Source of the DNA: Atopsyche davidsoni
Lineage: Eukaryota; Arthropoda; Insecta; Trichoptera; Hydrobiosidae
Assembly: GCA_022113835.1 (NCBI GenBank)
Contig: JAILWY010000006.1
Coordinates: forward strand, 310,001-374,000
Direction of reading: 5' to 3'
DNA: 64,000 bases
The notes under the pieces are model-generated. The model made no database searches. It was not told where the DNA came from and saw nothing but the letters and a program-made list of their open reading frames with translations. Every line of letters begins with the position of its first letter. The first letter of the stretch is position 1. Positions 32,830 to 45,920 of this stretch are shown in pieces. Made by a program: the position numbers and the translations under genes.

Positions 32830-35800
32830 GTATGTTTTATTTGACAGATATTCATAATAAATAAATAGCACTTTACAATATATATTTTGAATACTATAAA
32901 ATTGTTGGTAAATATTTAAACGCACGGGAATACATAAAACCCGGTCCTCATCGAAATCAAAGGCGCTGGGAAAAAAATGTGATATATTGTCTACCTTAAA
33001 TTTACATATTAGTATTCACGTCAAACCAGAAAATAAATCCATTAGAATAATCATGGCTATTCGTTATCTTAGAACCTACTTATGTAACAAATTATAATAA
33101 TGACTTCATTTAAAAATCAAATGTGTTGAAATGAAAAAAATATGGCTTTTTTAAATTAGATGACTGTTGATTTTAAAATAAACTTATTAAGATAAACTGA
33201 TTACGACTGATAATAAGCTACAAACGTTATTTTTGTTTTATGTTAACAACTAATTAACTATTGTTGATATGTGGGTTGATATAACTTAAAAAATAAAAAC
33301 ATTGAGAAACGTAAGTGATAAGCGCCTATTTTTTATAAACCCTCAATCTTTTTATTTAAAAGGTATGGTAATCATTTTATTATTTTTTTCTTATTATAGT
33401 ATTTCTGGTACATGTATACAGTTACAAAACTAGAACATACAAAATTTGATTTTATTAACAGCAATGGATAATATTTTAAAACCACTGCAAAGTGATAAAT
33501 AATCTTTAAACAAATCTTTAAATAATTTAAAGTATGTATCTACAAGAAACTGTAATGTGGTTTCTTTTTTAGTTTTTTTTTATAATTTTTCTCTCAATAA
33601 GAAGAAGCGCGATATATTGTTAAATGTCCTAAAGATCATAGAAAAATTACTCAAAAAAGTGAAACATCTTAATTTAAAAGGTAAAATATATTTTTTTATC
33701 GAAAACTTATAATTTTTTTTTTAAATTTGTATTTAAGCATTGTGCAGTATATAAACCTCAAAAGACAGCATATTGTATTTCATAACAAAAATATTGCTTT
33801 TCCTGTATTTTGCAATAACAGCTTGTCTTGCATGAATTTAATACATATTTATTTTTAACCACAATTATAACTCAGAGTATTATTATTTTTGATTAATATA
33901 ACAACGCTATTGAACTAAATATGTTCACAAAAATCGGCTTATTTTAGATTTTGTGAGTTATATTTGTTTCATTTCATGGTTTTGGTTCTTATACTGAAAA
34001 AATACTTTTTTGAATAAAGCTCTAGAGGCAAGTTGATTTAATTGCTGTTTAATAGTTTCGGTTCCCTTGATGTGACCATCTTCCCAAACAAATCCTTATA
34101 TATATATTAAACTATCCTTATATAGCACATATAAAAATCTATCTGGCTTAACACCATAGAAATCAATACGTTTATGTTAGATATTTAGTAAATATTCAGC
34201 ACTTGTGTATTATGTTATTTATTGTTTGTTTAATGTCCCAATGTTTCAATCCTGGTACTGGGAACATCTTCAGGTATTCTTTGATTCCAAGTCTCTGAGG
34301 ATAGCTTCAACACGTAAAAATATGCCATATTACTTACAAATCGAATATTTATAAAATTTAGAGACTTAAATGTAAATAACGATCTAGTTACAATAAAATT
34401 TATTATACCCAATGATACTTAGTAATAAATTGTAAAACTAAAGTTGATAAAATATTTGTCACTGGAGTGTTCGAAAGAATACGCAGTTAATCAATAGTTA
34501 GTGGATACATCTAGTTTTTGTCATTGATAGTGTGGTGCCTAGTGTAGTCAGCGTAAACACCATAAGATTTCGGGTCACGGGAACCACGTTTATGGTGTGT
34601 GGCTGTTGCTGCATTCTTGCGGGCCCTTTGTGGCCCCGCCCCGCCCACCGTGGTGTACCGGTCCGCCTTAGAATTTCGGTTTTAATCGAATTTTATTCCC
34701 GGACCATAATGAGAACATCCCCCTTTTAATTTTTCTATCTAATTCTAATGAAGTGCCTGCGCCGCGTATTAAGCACGGCCCGATACGATCTCGGGTTGTG
34801 GTTTTTGTAGGTGTTTTATTGGATTTGGGTTTTTGTAATTTATGTTTTTTTTTTTTTGATTTGTGTGAAAAGCTGTGATAATAGGAACATGTGAATGGAT
34901 GTTCTGAAAGTCATGCAGTGCGCGAGTAATAAAAATTATGTATGTGCAATGGTAGATACAAATTATGCTATTATTAAAAGATAATATAAAAATGTTTATA
35001 TTTAATATAACTATTGAAAATTGAATCGGTGATTTTTTTGGAGTAACATTAAATAAGTAAGTTTGACAAAAGTGAGTTTAATGAATTTGAACTGAAAACT
35101 ATAAAGATATCAAAACCTGTTATTTTGCATTTAACTTGTAGAATTTTAGACAGAAATCAAAATATCTTTAATCATTCAACCTAATTGGTTGCTTTATATT
35201 ATATTATTTAATATATGCATGTGAAAGTATCAGTAAACATAATTTTAAATTATTTACTGTACTATATTATTTTGAATTAATAATTTCATGTACATAGTAT
35301 TTTTAGTTGCACGGATATTCTAAGAAATACGATTAAACCATGTTATAATTAATAAAAAAGCTAATAAGCGTTTTACAGTATTATCACATTTTAGTTGTTT
35401 TTGATATTAAAAACGCCTTGACAGTAAAAAATACAAATAAATAAATTCATTTTCTCAATAACAATTTTTTTTTATTAAAACGTGTTTTCACGTATTTATC
35501 GCGAATGTTAAAATGCTTGATAGTACTGAAAGTATATATTTTTTTAATGGAACCCTTGGTAGTATCTATTTGCTATTGTAACTAAACACACTACCGCATT
35601 AACATTAGATAAAACTCTGAAGTCTGCATTATCAGCGCATGTTGCGAAAACGTGACAATAAGTCTGAATAATTTATGAAGTCATATAAATTCATAGAAAT
35701 ATTAAGTAGCAATTTGAAGTTTTACAATACATAAGATTCTGTCACGATAAGTATTGTCCGACGTGTTACCAATAAATCTAACTCGTAAAAATCTAAGAAA

Positions 35801-38800
35801 TCAAATCATCGGTGAAAAAATGGATTATGACCAGAATTTCAAGAAGGCTCCGGCGGGTTTTATGGGTTTTTAATTCGCTCCGTGAGAGAAGCATGGAAAA
35901 CATTCCACCCGGTTGTAGTTTTAATAAATGTAGTTGTACGGAGTCTTCTTCATAAAACTTAATATATGGTGTAGCGCTTTGAATTCCAATAATGGATCTG
36001 GGTAATAAAATATTAGGCAAGAGATATTAAATTTAATACTATGTACATCACGACCATGGCGAGGACGATCTATGGTCGGACACAAATAGACACTTGAAAA
36101 TTCTATGTGAGTATATTTTAGTAGACGCAAATAAACGGTTTTAAACTACATCTAAAAAAATTAATTGGTTTTTTTATTTTTTTTTCAAAGTATTTCTTTA
36201 AATATGTGAAAAAATTCATCCTTTTTTAATGTTGAATAGTTTGCTTACAAAACGATGTTTTCCGCAGTTATTCTTAAGTTTTTATTATTCAGAAAATAAA
36301 TTGTAGAAATTCCTAATATATAATATATAGCTACAATGCTTTTGAATCTTTGAGTTCATTTATTTAACTCGTTTTGTTGTGAAGACACTAAAATTTCTAT
36401 TAATCGTACAAGTATTGAAAATATTCAAATGAAAAGATAAAATTAACATTGAATTGATATAAACAGTTTTATTTAAAACACACAACTACAATAACTCTTT
36501 ATCTATATGTGCAAAATAAAAATATCGATTAACAATGAGTAAAAAGATTTTCTTGTAAATCAGAATCTATCGTCCATTTGAACGGATTTTATTAACAGAA
36601 ATCATTAGCTAAATGGTTAATCTACGACAAGCAGCGTATTTAAAAGTATAATATAATTTTATTTGCTATCGTTAAGTATAAATATAATTCGAGAATTAAA
36701 ACCGTACAACTTTACTTAAAGATATAAAATGAAATTTTTAGGAATTTAAAAACAAAACCAGTTTTATATATTTTCTGTATGATTTAAGAATAAGAATCGA
36801 AAATTCAGTTAACTGATTTATTAGATTTTTTATAACTATAAGTGGATAAATTAGTTTCAGTTTATTTAATATAAAATATGTGGGTGTACTTAATAAACAC
36901 CAAATCATTTTAAAAGCTTTCTTGGAAGCTAATATATATTACCTTTTTAGCACTCAAGTAACTGATAAAAAATCTTATCAATATTATTTAGGAGTATTTT
37001 TTATATGTCTCAGAGATTAAGCAATGATAAGTTTAAAAGCTCTCGGTAAAGTAAGTTTACTGAGAATTTTATGACAAATTAAGCAAAGGTCACTTGTTAG
37101 AACAACAAGTAGCTTAGACTGTAAATTATTGTTTTTAAATAAATCCATTAAGAGATCACAAAAAGTAGAAACTAAACTAGATTAAAATAAAATCTGTGAA
37201 AAAGTTTACCACCTAAAATGTTGATGTAAAAAATATATTAGTAGTGACTTCAGTCAATCGATTTTCTATAGTATAAATCTTGTTTTTTAACTATAAATCA
37301 GTTAAACAAATAAATTACTTCACACGACTCTAAAAGCTATTACTCATAATTTATTTTTCATTTGCACTAAAAATACATAGTAATAGTGATAAGCTATTTT
37401 TAAAATCTGTGAATAACAATACGTATATAAATTGCATTGAAATATTTGGCCTTGTTAATATTAAAACAATTTTTTAAATTAATTTTGTGCATATTTATAA
37501 GTGCGGTACTCAATCTGCATCACAAGGAACTGAACCAGAGTCCTTCGATTTGACGAGCGTCTTTTCAGGAAATCATTTGTGTTGCTGATTATAACAAATT
37601 ATTATATTTAATTATTTTTTTTAAATGCTGTTGCACATTATCATTATCAATTATCTGATCAGAGAGCCTTAAACTATAATCTAGGAGAAAAGTCTAAACC
37701 TGGAGGCGACAAAATCAATGAATAAGTTGTATATTTATTAATCATTTAATGATCATAGATTTTAAACCCACACCACTTATGTACACATGTTTATATTTGT
37801 ACATGATTTAACACACCACGTTACATATCCAATTCTCCATCTGTCGATTATCTTAAAAGCATGTCGAAAAAAAGTTAAAATATATATTGCCGCAATTTAT
37901 CTATAGTAAGCAACCCACTGAATTTTACTGAAGATTTTAGCACATAAAGTATTGAAATCGTACCTGTCAGCACAGGAGTAAATCTTGTGATGTTATGCAA
38001 AATGACTTGTGTCGGAAACGTGACTATGGTTTTTTATGGGTTCTGTCTCTTCTATACTTAATATGGTATTTTTTATGTCTTCACTAAAATGTTTTGATTA
38101 ATGCTGGGTTCAGATTACCTGGCATTCACGGAGGGTGTTCGCAAGAGATACCTTTCTATCTGCCTCGAATGGAAGTCTATTAAACGATTGGAATTGCACT
38201 TAATCTCCGGTTTTATGATTAATCAAGGTTGATTGATGATTTGACGATTGGATAAAATTAAAAATGATTTTATAATGAATGTGATATAAATTGGAATTTA
38301 CATAAAATAGTTTGGACGTTGCGCTCGTGTCTTCGTATTGGACGGTTTTTTTTTATTGATTGCTGACTACGTTAAGCGTTTAAAATTCTGATTGAAATTA
38401 AAAGAGGTGTTTTTATTTTATAGAATGAATATGTGACCTTAAATGTGATTTTATTTTTGACGTAGACAACTTCAGAGAGGTCAACACAGGTTAAGACAGT
38501 CAATCACCTTTTTATTTTATCGGTTTATCTTAAACCCAGTGATTGAATAGCATTTCCTCAATTTTTAAATACAGGTCAGGGCTCGAATAGTTAGATCACA
38601 CAAACTTAAACCATTTTGTACAAATTTAAAAAAAAAAAGAAGTTAACATCATTTCGTTAACTTCATCTTTTATAATTATAAAATACCCGTTAAACAATAA
38701 TAAAAATGTTAAAATTACTTTTGCGAATTTTTTTATAAAAATAAAAATTAAGAGGGTTAAAAAGGTATATTTACAATTTTCTAGAACTCAATTTTAAATC

Positions 38801-40988
38801 TGAAACATATTCAGTTTGAATAATATTTAGATTTGTACATAGTTTTTCAGTGATTAAGGTTTTAAAAATTTAAATTGAGTTGAAATTCACTGATACACAG
38901 TAAACTCATTATAATATCTAATTTAAATGCAATATTACATTTTTTCAATGTGTCTTTTTTTGTATTTTTATCCATTTATCGATATTGGTGGTTTTAATGT
39001 ATACTTTAAAGAGCATTTGAGCAGTTTAAGTTACAGTTTAAGCAGTACAATATAATTTATAATACAATTAAATGTATGACTTTCGAAACCTCCAGATGAT
39101 GGATTCTTATGTATTTATCATGTTATTTATTGGGGCAAATTAAAAGTCAAATAAAGTAAAAAGCATCGTTATACTCACACGCGTAATTATATTTGCTCTT
39201 TATATAATATAATATAAAAAATCTTGAATATATTTTTATACCCATTGTATAGTTGATTATCTATTGATAATCAACACTTAAGGCATCATAACGCCCCTTA
39301 GTATTTCTTTCAGTGACAAATGATTTTAAAGCGCGTTAATATTCCTGTCGGGTAGTCATTACAAGATTAGATAAAGCCTGGTGTCCCTTGAATAGCAAGT
39401 GTTTCTGGGAACGTCCTTCGACCAGACGTCGCACGTAAAGCCCGCAGTCTCACCAGCCTGAGAAACGAATTATTCATTATTAGCCCGAGTCGGCGGCACA
39501 TCCTCGCCGATACGGTATCGCAGATGGCATCGGGCTGAGTCTTGTCAGATTTCAGCCATCAAATATACTGAGTGTGTGCCAAATTACTTAAATTTAATTA
39601 AATTAATTCATAGTCAAATATATTAAATAATAACATCTCAGCCTGCAATCATTTCGTTAATCAAACATTCATCAAAGCCCTATTGTTTTATTTTTAGTAG
39701 AGTGTATAATACGCTTGCTAGTCGACAGTGGAGTGGCGAGATTAAATGCTAGTTGGCTGTAAAAAAATATATACTGCATCAGACTATACGAAGGAGAAAT
39801 CGTTAAGTCTCATTTCCATGCAGAATTTGCTATTTCACTATATAAAACAAGGAAAATGGCAGAACGCACAATAACGCAAACAACAAAAATTGCTTTTAAT
39901 TACTTCTTACTGTTTGTCTTTACAAACAGAGTACTGTGCTCATAAGCTTCACATTAACTACAAAATTAATTTGGTTCCTTCAGGTTACCAATTATTCCGA
40001 TATTTATTTTTTCTGTTTAAATATGAAGCATTTGCGAAAAAATGACTGAAAATCCTTGAAAAAAAATTTATATTTTTTCATGTCGATGACTTTATTAATC
40101 AATTATTCAAGGGAACCGTATATCAGTTTTTCATTACAAACAACATATTGACTTGAATATAATTGCTGACGTAATCAATGAAAACAATTTCAATAAACTT
40201 GCAAAATTATTTCATGAAATTTCAAGATGAGGATTCATCACGAAAGACGTTTTTTATTATTTTTTTTATTAAACCTGAAAACTGCAAATTCTAGACTCAG
40301 CCCTGCCGGAGACACAAATTCAAGCCTTTATGATCAATAAGACAAATGCAAATATTCACAGTACATGATCGGACATATCCAGGCAGACGGTTCTCTCAGC
40401 ATGACAAGCGTCCATCTAACCTGACTAATGGAGCTGCTTCTTCATTTTTGCGACAATTTTCAGACGCCCGGTACGTGAGGGAATTAAAACATTTTTTGCA
40501 TTAAAATTCGATTCAGAGGCGTCAGTGAATGGCTCGTTCGCCAGATCTGAAATGAGTCAGATCTCTCGGCAGATTGGAATGTGTTATATTGTGCATTAAA
40601 TGTTTGCGCCCCGACGATCGACTGGGGGCGACGGACATTCGTCGTTCTCACGGATTTTTTTTTTCCCCGATTTGAATGATATATGCATGTATTTGTAAAA
40701 GTTATTTTAATACTGAAACGATTCTTTATATTTAGAAATGGCGACGTGTGAAACGCTTAGAGGTCTTTTCACTTCTTTTTGTACGTGAGATGCAAATAAT
40801 TCAAAGAGAACGGAACTTATCACACATGTATACATACTGAGTATTTATAAAAACACGAAGCAAGGTGTGACGAAACTGTGTTGCTAATAAACCATGTGTT
40901 TATGTAGACATGGTTAGGTAAACGAATCTACGATAAGACTAGGAGGAAGTCTCATAAATATGTGTTTAAAGAAGGCTTTGACTTGCAG
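32830..40988 (+). other. dys: dysfusion intron 1 (8.2 kb), repeat-poor, with GC-rich islands
   Basis: No coding exon was found and none of the repeat families seen elsewhere in the window. Mostly very AT-rich, with islands at 34520-34770, 39340-39550 and 40590-40650 that contrast strongly in GC content. These are candidates for regulatory elements. The 183-codon frame that overlaps the leader (32164-32715) is GC-rich 5' UTR, not a protein. Confidence 0.55.
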
Positions 40989-41170
40989 GTTCGAGCCGAC
41001 AAAGTCTACCAAAGGGGCGAGTAAGATGCGCAGGGATCTCATCAATGCAGAGATCGCCAACCTGCGGGACCTGCTTCCGCTGCCGCCATCCACGCGCCAG
41101 CGCCTCTCCCAGCTTCAGCTCATGGCCCTCATCTGCGTCTACGTCAGGAAAGAAAATTACTTTCAACAAG
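40989..41170 (+). CDS. dys: dysfusion, coding exon 2 (bHLH domain)
   Basis: The acceptor TTTGACTTGCAG precedes the exon and CAACAAG before GTACTT ends it (182 nt, phase 1 exit). It encodes the DNA-binding basic region KSTKGASKMRRDLINAEIAN, helix 1 (LRDLL), loop PLPPSTRQ and helix 2 RLSQLQLMALICVYVRKENY, then FQQ. This is the highly conserved bHLH of the dysfusion/NPAS4 branch of bHLH-PAS factors. In flies the protein pairs with Tango (ARNT) in the nucleus and controls tracheal fusion-cell and leg-joint genes; those roles are known for Drosophila and are assumed here by homology. Confidence 0.93.
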
Positions 41171-41424
41171 GTACTTAACAAAAAATACTCCCTACCCCAT
41201 AAACATTAACGAGTTGACGATCTCTGAATAATGTTAAATCCATGTTCAGAAGATGATTGAAGAACTACATGGTACGAGCATTTCCATTGTATTTCGGATT
41301 TGTAATTCGTTCCTGAAGTCAGTTTCCACATAGATATAAACGGTTACGAAAACCTAGAAAAGCTCCAATAATAGGGTCGTGATACTTGTGAAGGTGTGGG
41401 TTTTAAAACGAAAATAAAGAAATA

Positions 41425-41525
41425 TATGTACGCTACCACTTTAGCTACACATTGTAAACCCCATAACCTATGCGCAGGATCACGTGATAGTCACACACCA
41501 TGCTATAAGCATAGTCATTATAGGA
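41425..41525. repeat. dispersed repeat family E copy in dysfusion intron 2
   Basis: Shows 'gtacgctaccactttagc', 'attgtaaaccccataacc' and 'gctataagcatagtc', the same order as 13335-13440. It includes the palindromic E box ATCACGTGAT at about 41489. Confidence 0.5.
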
Positions 41526-41933
41526 CTATTATAAATTTACTTAAATATTTTTTTGAATCTCACGCGTGTCGCGTATAAAGCTTCAAGGCGTTTTCACATC
41601 GTTTCATATTTGAAACGATATCCTAAGGACGCATTGTATGGAATAATTCACTGCAGAGTGCATCCATGTTTGATTCTGGACGAATTTCTGATAAGAAATC
41701 ACAGATACTACGTTGCGACACCGCTCGGCCCGTCATATAATGGATGCATTAACGATGCATAAAAAGACAATAATGGTGTTTCTATTGTCTCCGGATGCAC
41801 GCTTTTCTTTTTACTCGTCTCGCACGAAGTTGCCTCGGTAGATGTTATGAGTAGCAATATAAATATCATTTGTTTTGTTACATGTCCATTTTTCGCTTTT
41901 GTTATCTTTGTTGTTTTTTTTTCTTTGTTTTAG

Positions 41934-42004
41934 TGTTGAAGTGTCACGACTTCACTCATCACTACAACCACCATGCGCCGACACCAAATATTGGATTTTC
42001 AAAA
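41934..42004 (+). CDS. dys: dysfusion, coding exon 3 (linker between bHLH and PAS-A)
   Basis: 71 nt after acceptor TTTGTTTTAG, ending TCAAAA before GTCAGT. The leading TG completes a Val codon with the last G of exon 2. It then reads LKCHDFTHHYNHHAPTPNIG and FSK in phase 0. It is histidine-rich and, joined to exon 4, gives FSKALNGF, the conserved entry to PAS-A. Phase fits on both sides. Confidence 0.88.
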
Positions 42005-44280
42005 GTCAGTACCAATAATTGTTTTAATTATAGAATATATATACTATTTTGTAGTATTTTAAATATAAATAAAACCTATCGGTTTAAAAAACCCATCTAA
42101 CTTTTTCATTAAAAAAATATTGGCGAGGAGCTCTTACTATCAGAGTTAAAATAATCAGTAATCTCTTTAAACGTTTGGTTTTGTTTATATTTATCGTTAA
42201 GTATTCATTAAGGGATAATTAATTATTTATAAAAATCAAAATAATTTAAGTATTGATCACATCCTTAAAAGCATTGAAATGTTCATTACTGAATATATTA
42301 TAGATGTGAGTTAATGAGTTTCATAAGAGCTAACGATTGCTGTAGTTTTATGTGTATTTTTTTACATTTTGTAAAAATGTATTAAACACGGTCACGTATT
42401 TATGCAACATAAAATTTTATTTGCTATATTATTTATTAATAGTGTTACTAAAAAAATAATAAATTATGCCTTTTTAAAAAATGCGATTTAAAACATTTCA
42501 AGGTAAACGTAGTTATTATATAATTTCTACAAGATATCAACTTTGAAATAAATTTATGTGTGAAAAAAAAAATACCACGTAATTTGCTCAAAAGATGAGA
42601 TTTTATCTCCATGAAGGTAATTTCAAAGCTCAGGTAGTCCTAATTTATTCCAGCATTGCCCTATAAGAGTCGCAAAAGAATGTCTGGTATGGTAATAATT
42701 CTTTCTCATATTTTACTGAATAAAAATATAAATACTATCCCACCGCGCTTGGAGTCCTCGACACAACAGTTAAACAATAGATTGACAGATTTCAATTATT
42801 AATAGACAGATGATAATAGCAACAAAAATGATCAGATCGTTTATGCTGCAAAGCTTAATTAATCATTGGATAGTACAGTGTTTCTGATTCAAATGGCTTC
42901 GCCACAATATATTATATTTCAATTACAACCTTCGATACCTCGTGGGCTCTTCTCACAGTTTCCCGGACCGCAGACATATATCATGCGAGTCGCCCTGCCA
43001 ACGAGAGCGATTTATTCCACTCTGGACCGCTGCGGCAGCGAGTCCAGGTCACGTGACCCGCACAATGCCTTGATCTCAATCTCTTTAATATTCACTTCCA
43101 GAGGCTTTGTTCGAAATGCAATCAGTCCGTGCATTGGCCCGTTTGCTGACTTGTTATGGGCGCATCTAAAAAGGTCCGCTTATAAACTGCACGTAAAGGG
43201 CTTAGCTTGTGGGCTCGGTAACCTTTTCGGAAGCTGCTCTTGGTGATTGAAAATATTTCTAAAATCATTCGTACAAGCAAATACAGTTTTGATACAAACG
43301 CCTTTGGTGATTGAAAATATTTCTAAAATCATTCGTACTGGCAAATACAGTTTTGATACAAACGCCACGGTCAGAAAGAATTCTTTGAGATCATATGTGG
43401 CACTAAAGAAAAAGACTTTATTTTTTCAATTAAAACAAACGTTGTATTCACACCATATAGAACAAATAAATCAATGCAGCTATTTAATATAATAACACAC
43501 ATATATAGTTCAGGACTCTTTGAACATAATATCAGTGTACTAAAAAAAAATTTAATCCGCAAATATTATAATTAAGTTCTTATGAAATGATACTGAAAAA
43601 AGTAATATGATATTGATAACTTAAAAAAAAAATAATGAAAACGGATGGTTTGGCATTCATGTGTAAAGTTTAAAGGTGCACAATAATCCACGGCTTTATT
43701 TTACATTTCACCCTAGATGAAATCTAATAAACCTTTCACGATATCTGCTTGGAATTCGTGTTTCTTTATGAAATACGTTCAATGAAAACTGAATGTTACG
43801 CTTACATTATCATTTGTGGTTTTAACTAAATTAAAATGTGATATTTAAAAAAATAATTTGATAATATATGTTTGTACATGGGTTTTTTTCTTTAGCAAAA
43901 CCATGAAAAAAAAAAAACCAAATAATGGAAATCTATTAGGTAATAACCATTCTGTACTCGTTTCTATTGTAGAGTGTTTTATTCCTAATACTAATACAGA
44001 ATTTAATATACAAGAAAAGCGCGTTATTTCTCATAGCCTTGTATTTGAATAGTAAACATTTGAGTGTACATAATTTAAAATCCAGTAGTGGATTTCTGGC
44101 GTCAGAGTGTTTGAGGAGCAGATTGGTCTGTTTGGATGTTGACGGGACGCATTAGAGTTTCACGGCAGGTAGACTAGGTGGGATCATGCGCCTATCAGGC
44201 ACGAGGATGAATTATTGATAATGACATTTGTACACCAGCCAGGCGTCCGCAGTAATTAATGAATAAATACATGTTCAAAG
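42005..44280 (+). other. dys: dysfusion intron 3 with a GC-rich island
   Basis: The island at 42940-43220 contains the 12-bp palindrome GGTCACGTGACC at 43047-43058, an extended E box of the kind bound by bHLH dimers. A 126-codon plus frame there (42866-43246) has no recognised domain. A tandem duplication follows at 43240-43366. No other coding sequence is seen. Confidence 0.45.
43240..43366. repeat. 63-bp tandem duplication
   Basis: Two head-to-tail copies beginning 'ttggtgattgaaaatatttc' and ending 'gttttgatacaaacgcc'. They differ mainly at 'gtacaagc' versus 'gtactggc', so the duplication is recent. Confidence 0.9.
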
Positions 44281-44370
44281 GCTCTCAACGGATTCCTGAT
44301 GATGATGACGCAGAACGGGAAGCTCCTCTACATCTCCGACAACGCCGCCGAGTACCTGGGCCACTCCATG
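44281..44370 (+). CDS. dys: dysfusion, coding exon 4 (start of PAS-A)
   Basis: Exactly 30 codons between acceptor TTCAAAG and donor ATG/GTGAGG, phase 0 at both ends. It encodes [20 protein letters not shown] and [10 protein letters not shown], the first strands and helix of the PAS-A fold used for partner choice and dimerisation. High GC3 contrasts with the intron. A family G repeat starts only ~16 nt after the donor. Confidence 0.93.
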
Positions 44371-44385
44371 GTGAGGACTTCTTAT

Positions 44386-44475
44386 TTATATTATTAATAT
44401 TTTTGAATAAAATACTTGAGTGATTTTCCACTCCACTCCACTGTTCGTTTTTATTTGTGACCGGTTTCGCCAACC
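44386..44475. repeat. dispersed repeat family G, copy 1 (intron 4)
   Basis: Shares 'aaaatacttgagtgattttc', 'gttcgtttttatttgtgacc' and 'ggtttcgccaacctttcacg' with 45584-45668 in direct orientation. A third copy lies inverted inside the Tc1/mariner-like element (62216-62285). Frames through it read the same peptide (PVTNKNE...VENHSSIL), which explains the recurring small frames. Confidence 0.75.
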
Positions 44476-44497
44476 TTTCACGTTTGTACTATCAATG

Positions 44498-44541
44498 GAA
44501 TTCCACCGAGTACTCTCAGTCAAAAACATTGAATTTATATT
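44498..44541. repeat. inverted-repeat partner of 45535-45582
   Basis: 'ggaattccaccgagtactct' and 'cagtcaaaaacattgaattt' are the reverse complement, with few changes, of 45535-45582. A related segment sits in the hAT MITE at 21880-21905. Confidence 0.7.
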
Positions 44542-45534
44542 GTTCTAAACCATTCCATATCACTATATTAACAATAAATACTATTGCAAGTTGACTGCGA
44601 CGAATAATATATAATTACTAAAGGAAGTACGAAGCAAAAATTCCCTTGACAAGGAATATTTTTTAAATATTATTATTTGATTGAGTAAAAGAAATTAAAA
44701 GCTCTGGAAGCACGATTAAACAAATAAAATTAAAAACTGCATTCTGGAAGATAGGTAAGCGTTTAGTACAAATACACTGAAAAAATAAAAAAATACGGTT
44801 AAAATAATATATTTTGTTATGAATCTAAAAAATCAAACCAAGCTGAAATTTATTGTGAGTAATTAAAAATATTTATATTCATAGATATTATTTATGCGAA
44901 TATGTAATATTAAAAATTTTACGTGCAGATAGAGGCATACTGAATATATTACGTAATATCTTTTAATCGAGATATATATAACATAGAAATGACGTCAGCA
45001 ATTTAATGTATTCATCTGAATTTGCCATTGAATTTGAATTGGTCAGATCAATAAACAACCAAACAAATGCTTTCCAAGAAATCTTCAAATCTCTAATATG
45101 AACGAATAATACGTGATAATATTACTGTGTAGTAATATTAAATAATCAAAGTAGTAGGCGTTCTTTGTATTGAATAATGATTTGCCATTGTCACTGACCA
45201 CCCTGGGCTGCCGGACGTCCCCTATCTGATTGACTGTCAGCTGAATATTACTTCGGGTCTCTTCTGGTGGTCTGCAGAATTATACGCAAACTTCTTGGAA
45301 TTGTGATAAGAAATTGGCAGTGTGTTAATATGCACAGGTCTGAAAACCGCAGCAGGATTACTAAAAATCACTCATTACTAATATTTAATGATAAAATTTA
45401 CCTTTAAAACACTGTGCTTATTTTTTAATGGTTACAGAAGAAATAAAATTTTCAGTATGTTAAGTTATACAAACCGTTATATTTGTAATTGTTTATACAC
45501 AATTTACACCAGAACAGTTTTTGCCAAAGTATTT

Positions 45535-45668
45535 CAAGAAATTCAATATTTTTGACAGAGAGTACTTGGTGGAATTCAATTTTAATATTTTTGAGTAAAA
45601 TACTTGAGTGATTTTCCACATGTTCGTTTTTATTTGTGACCGGTTTTGCCAACCTTTCACGTTGGCAT
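45535..45668. repeat. inverted-repeat segment plus family G copy 2 (intron 4)
   Basis: 45535-45582 (aatatttttgacagagagta and cttggtggaattcaattt) is the inverted partner of 44498-44541. 45584-45668 is the direct copy of the family G repeat at 44386-44475. Together these bracket ~1.1 kb of intron. Confidence 0.7.
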
Positions 45669-45920
45669 TATCAAACAGAGGCTCAAGACTATGACGTCGA
45701 GAATCCGTGGTTAATATGAGACTTGTTTCACAAATCTGCGTAATCTTTTTTAAAGTGTTTTGCGTTATGACAATACAACCATTACACCTGAAAATATTGT
45801 GCTAAGTCTATAAAACATATAGCGGAATTTTATCAGACTATGACGCCGATAATGCCGGTATGGCGAATGTTTTTGTTGTATGTGGGTAATTTATAAAACG
45901 CCTTTATTTGTCCGTAACAG

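Noticed and set aside
37505..37560. tRNA-like sequence (minus strand B box GGTTCAGTTCC)
   Set aside because: No matching A box or acceptor stem could be laid out; left as chance or an old SINE trace.
40966..41181. 71-codon minus frame over the bHLH exon
   Set aside because: Antisense shadow of dysfusion exon 2.
44285..45652. Repeated small frames starting MAKPVTNKNE
   Set aside because: They are minus-strand translations of the family G repeat, not genes; the first also overlaps dysfusion exon 4 in antisense.
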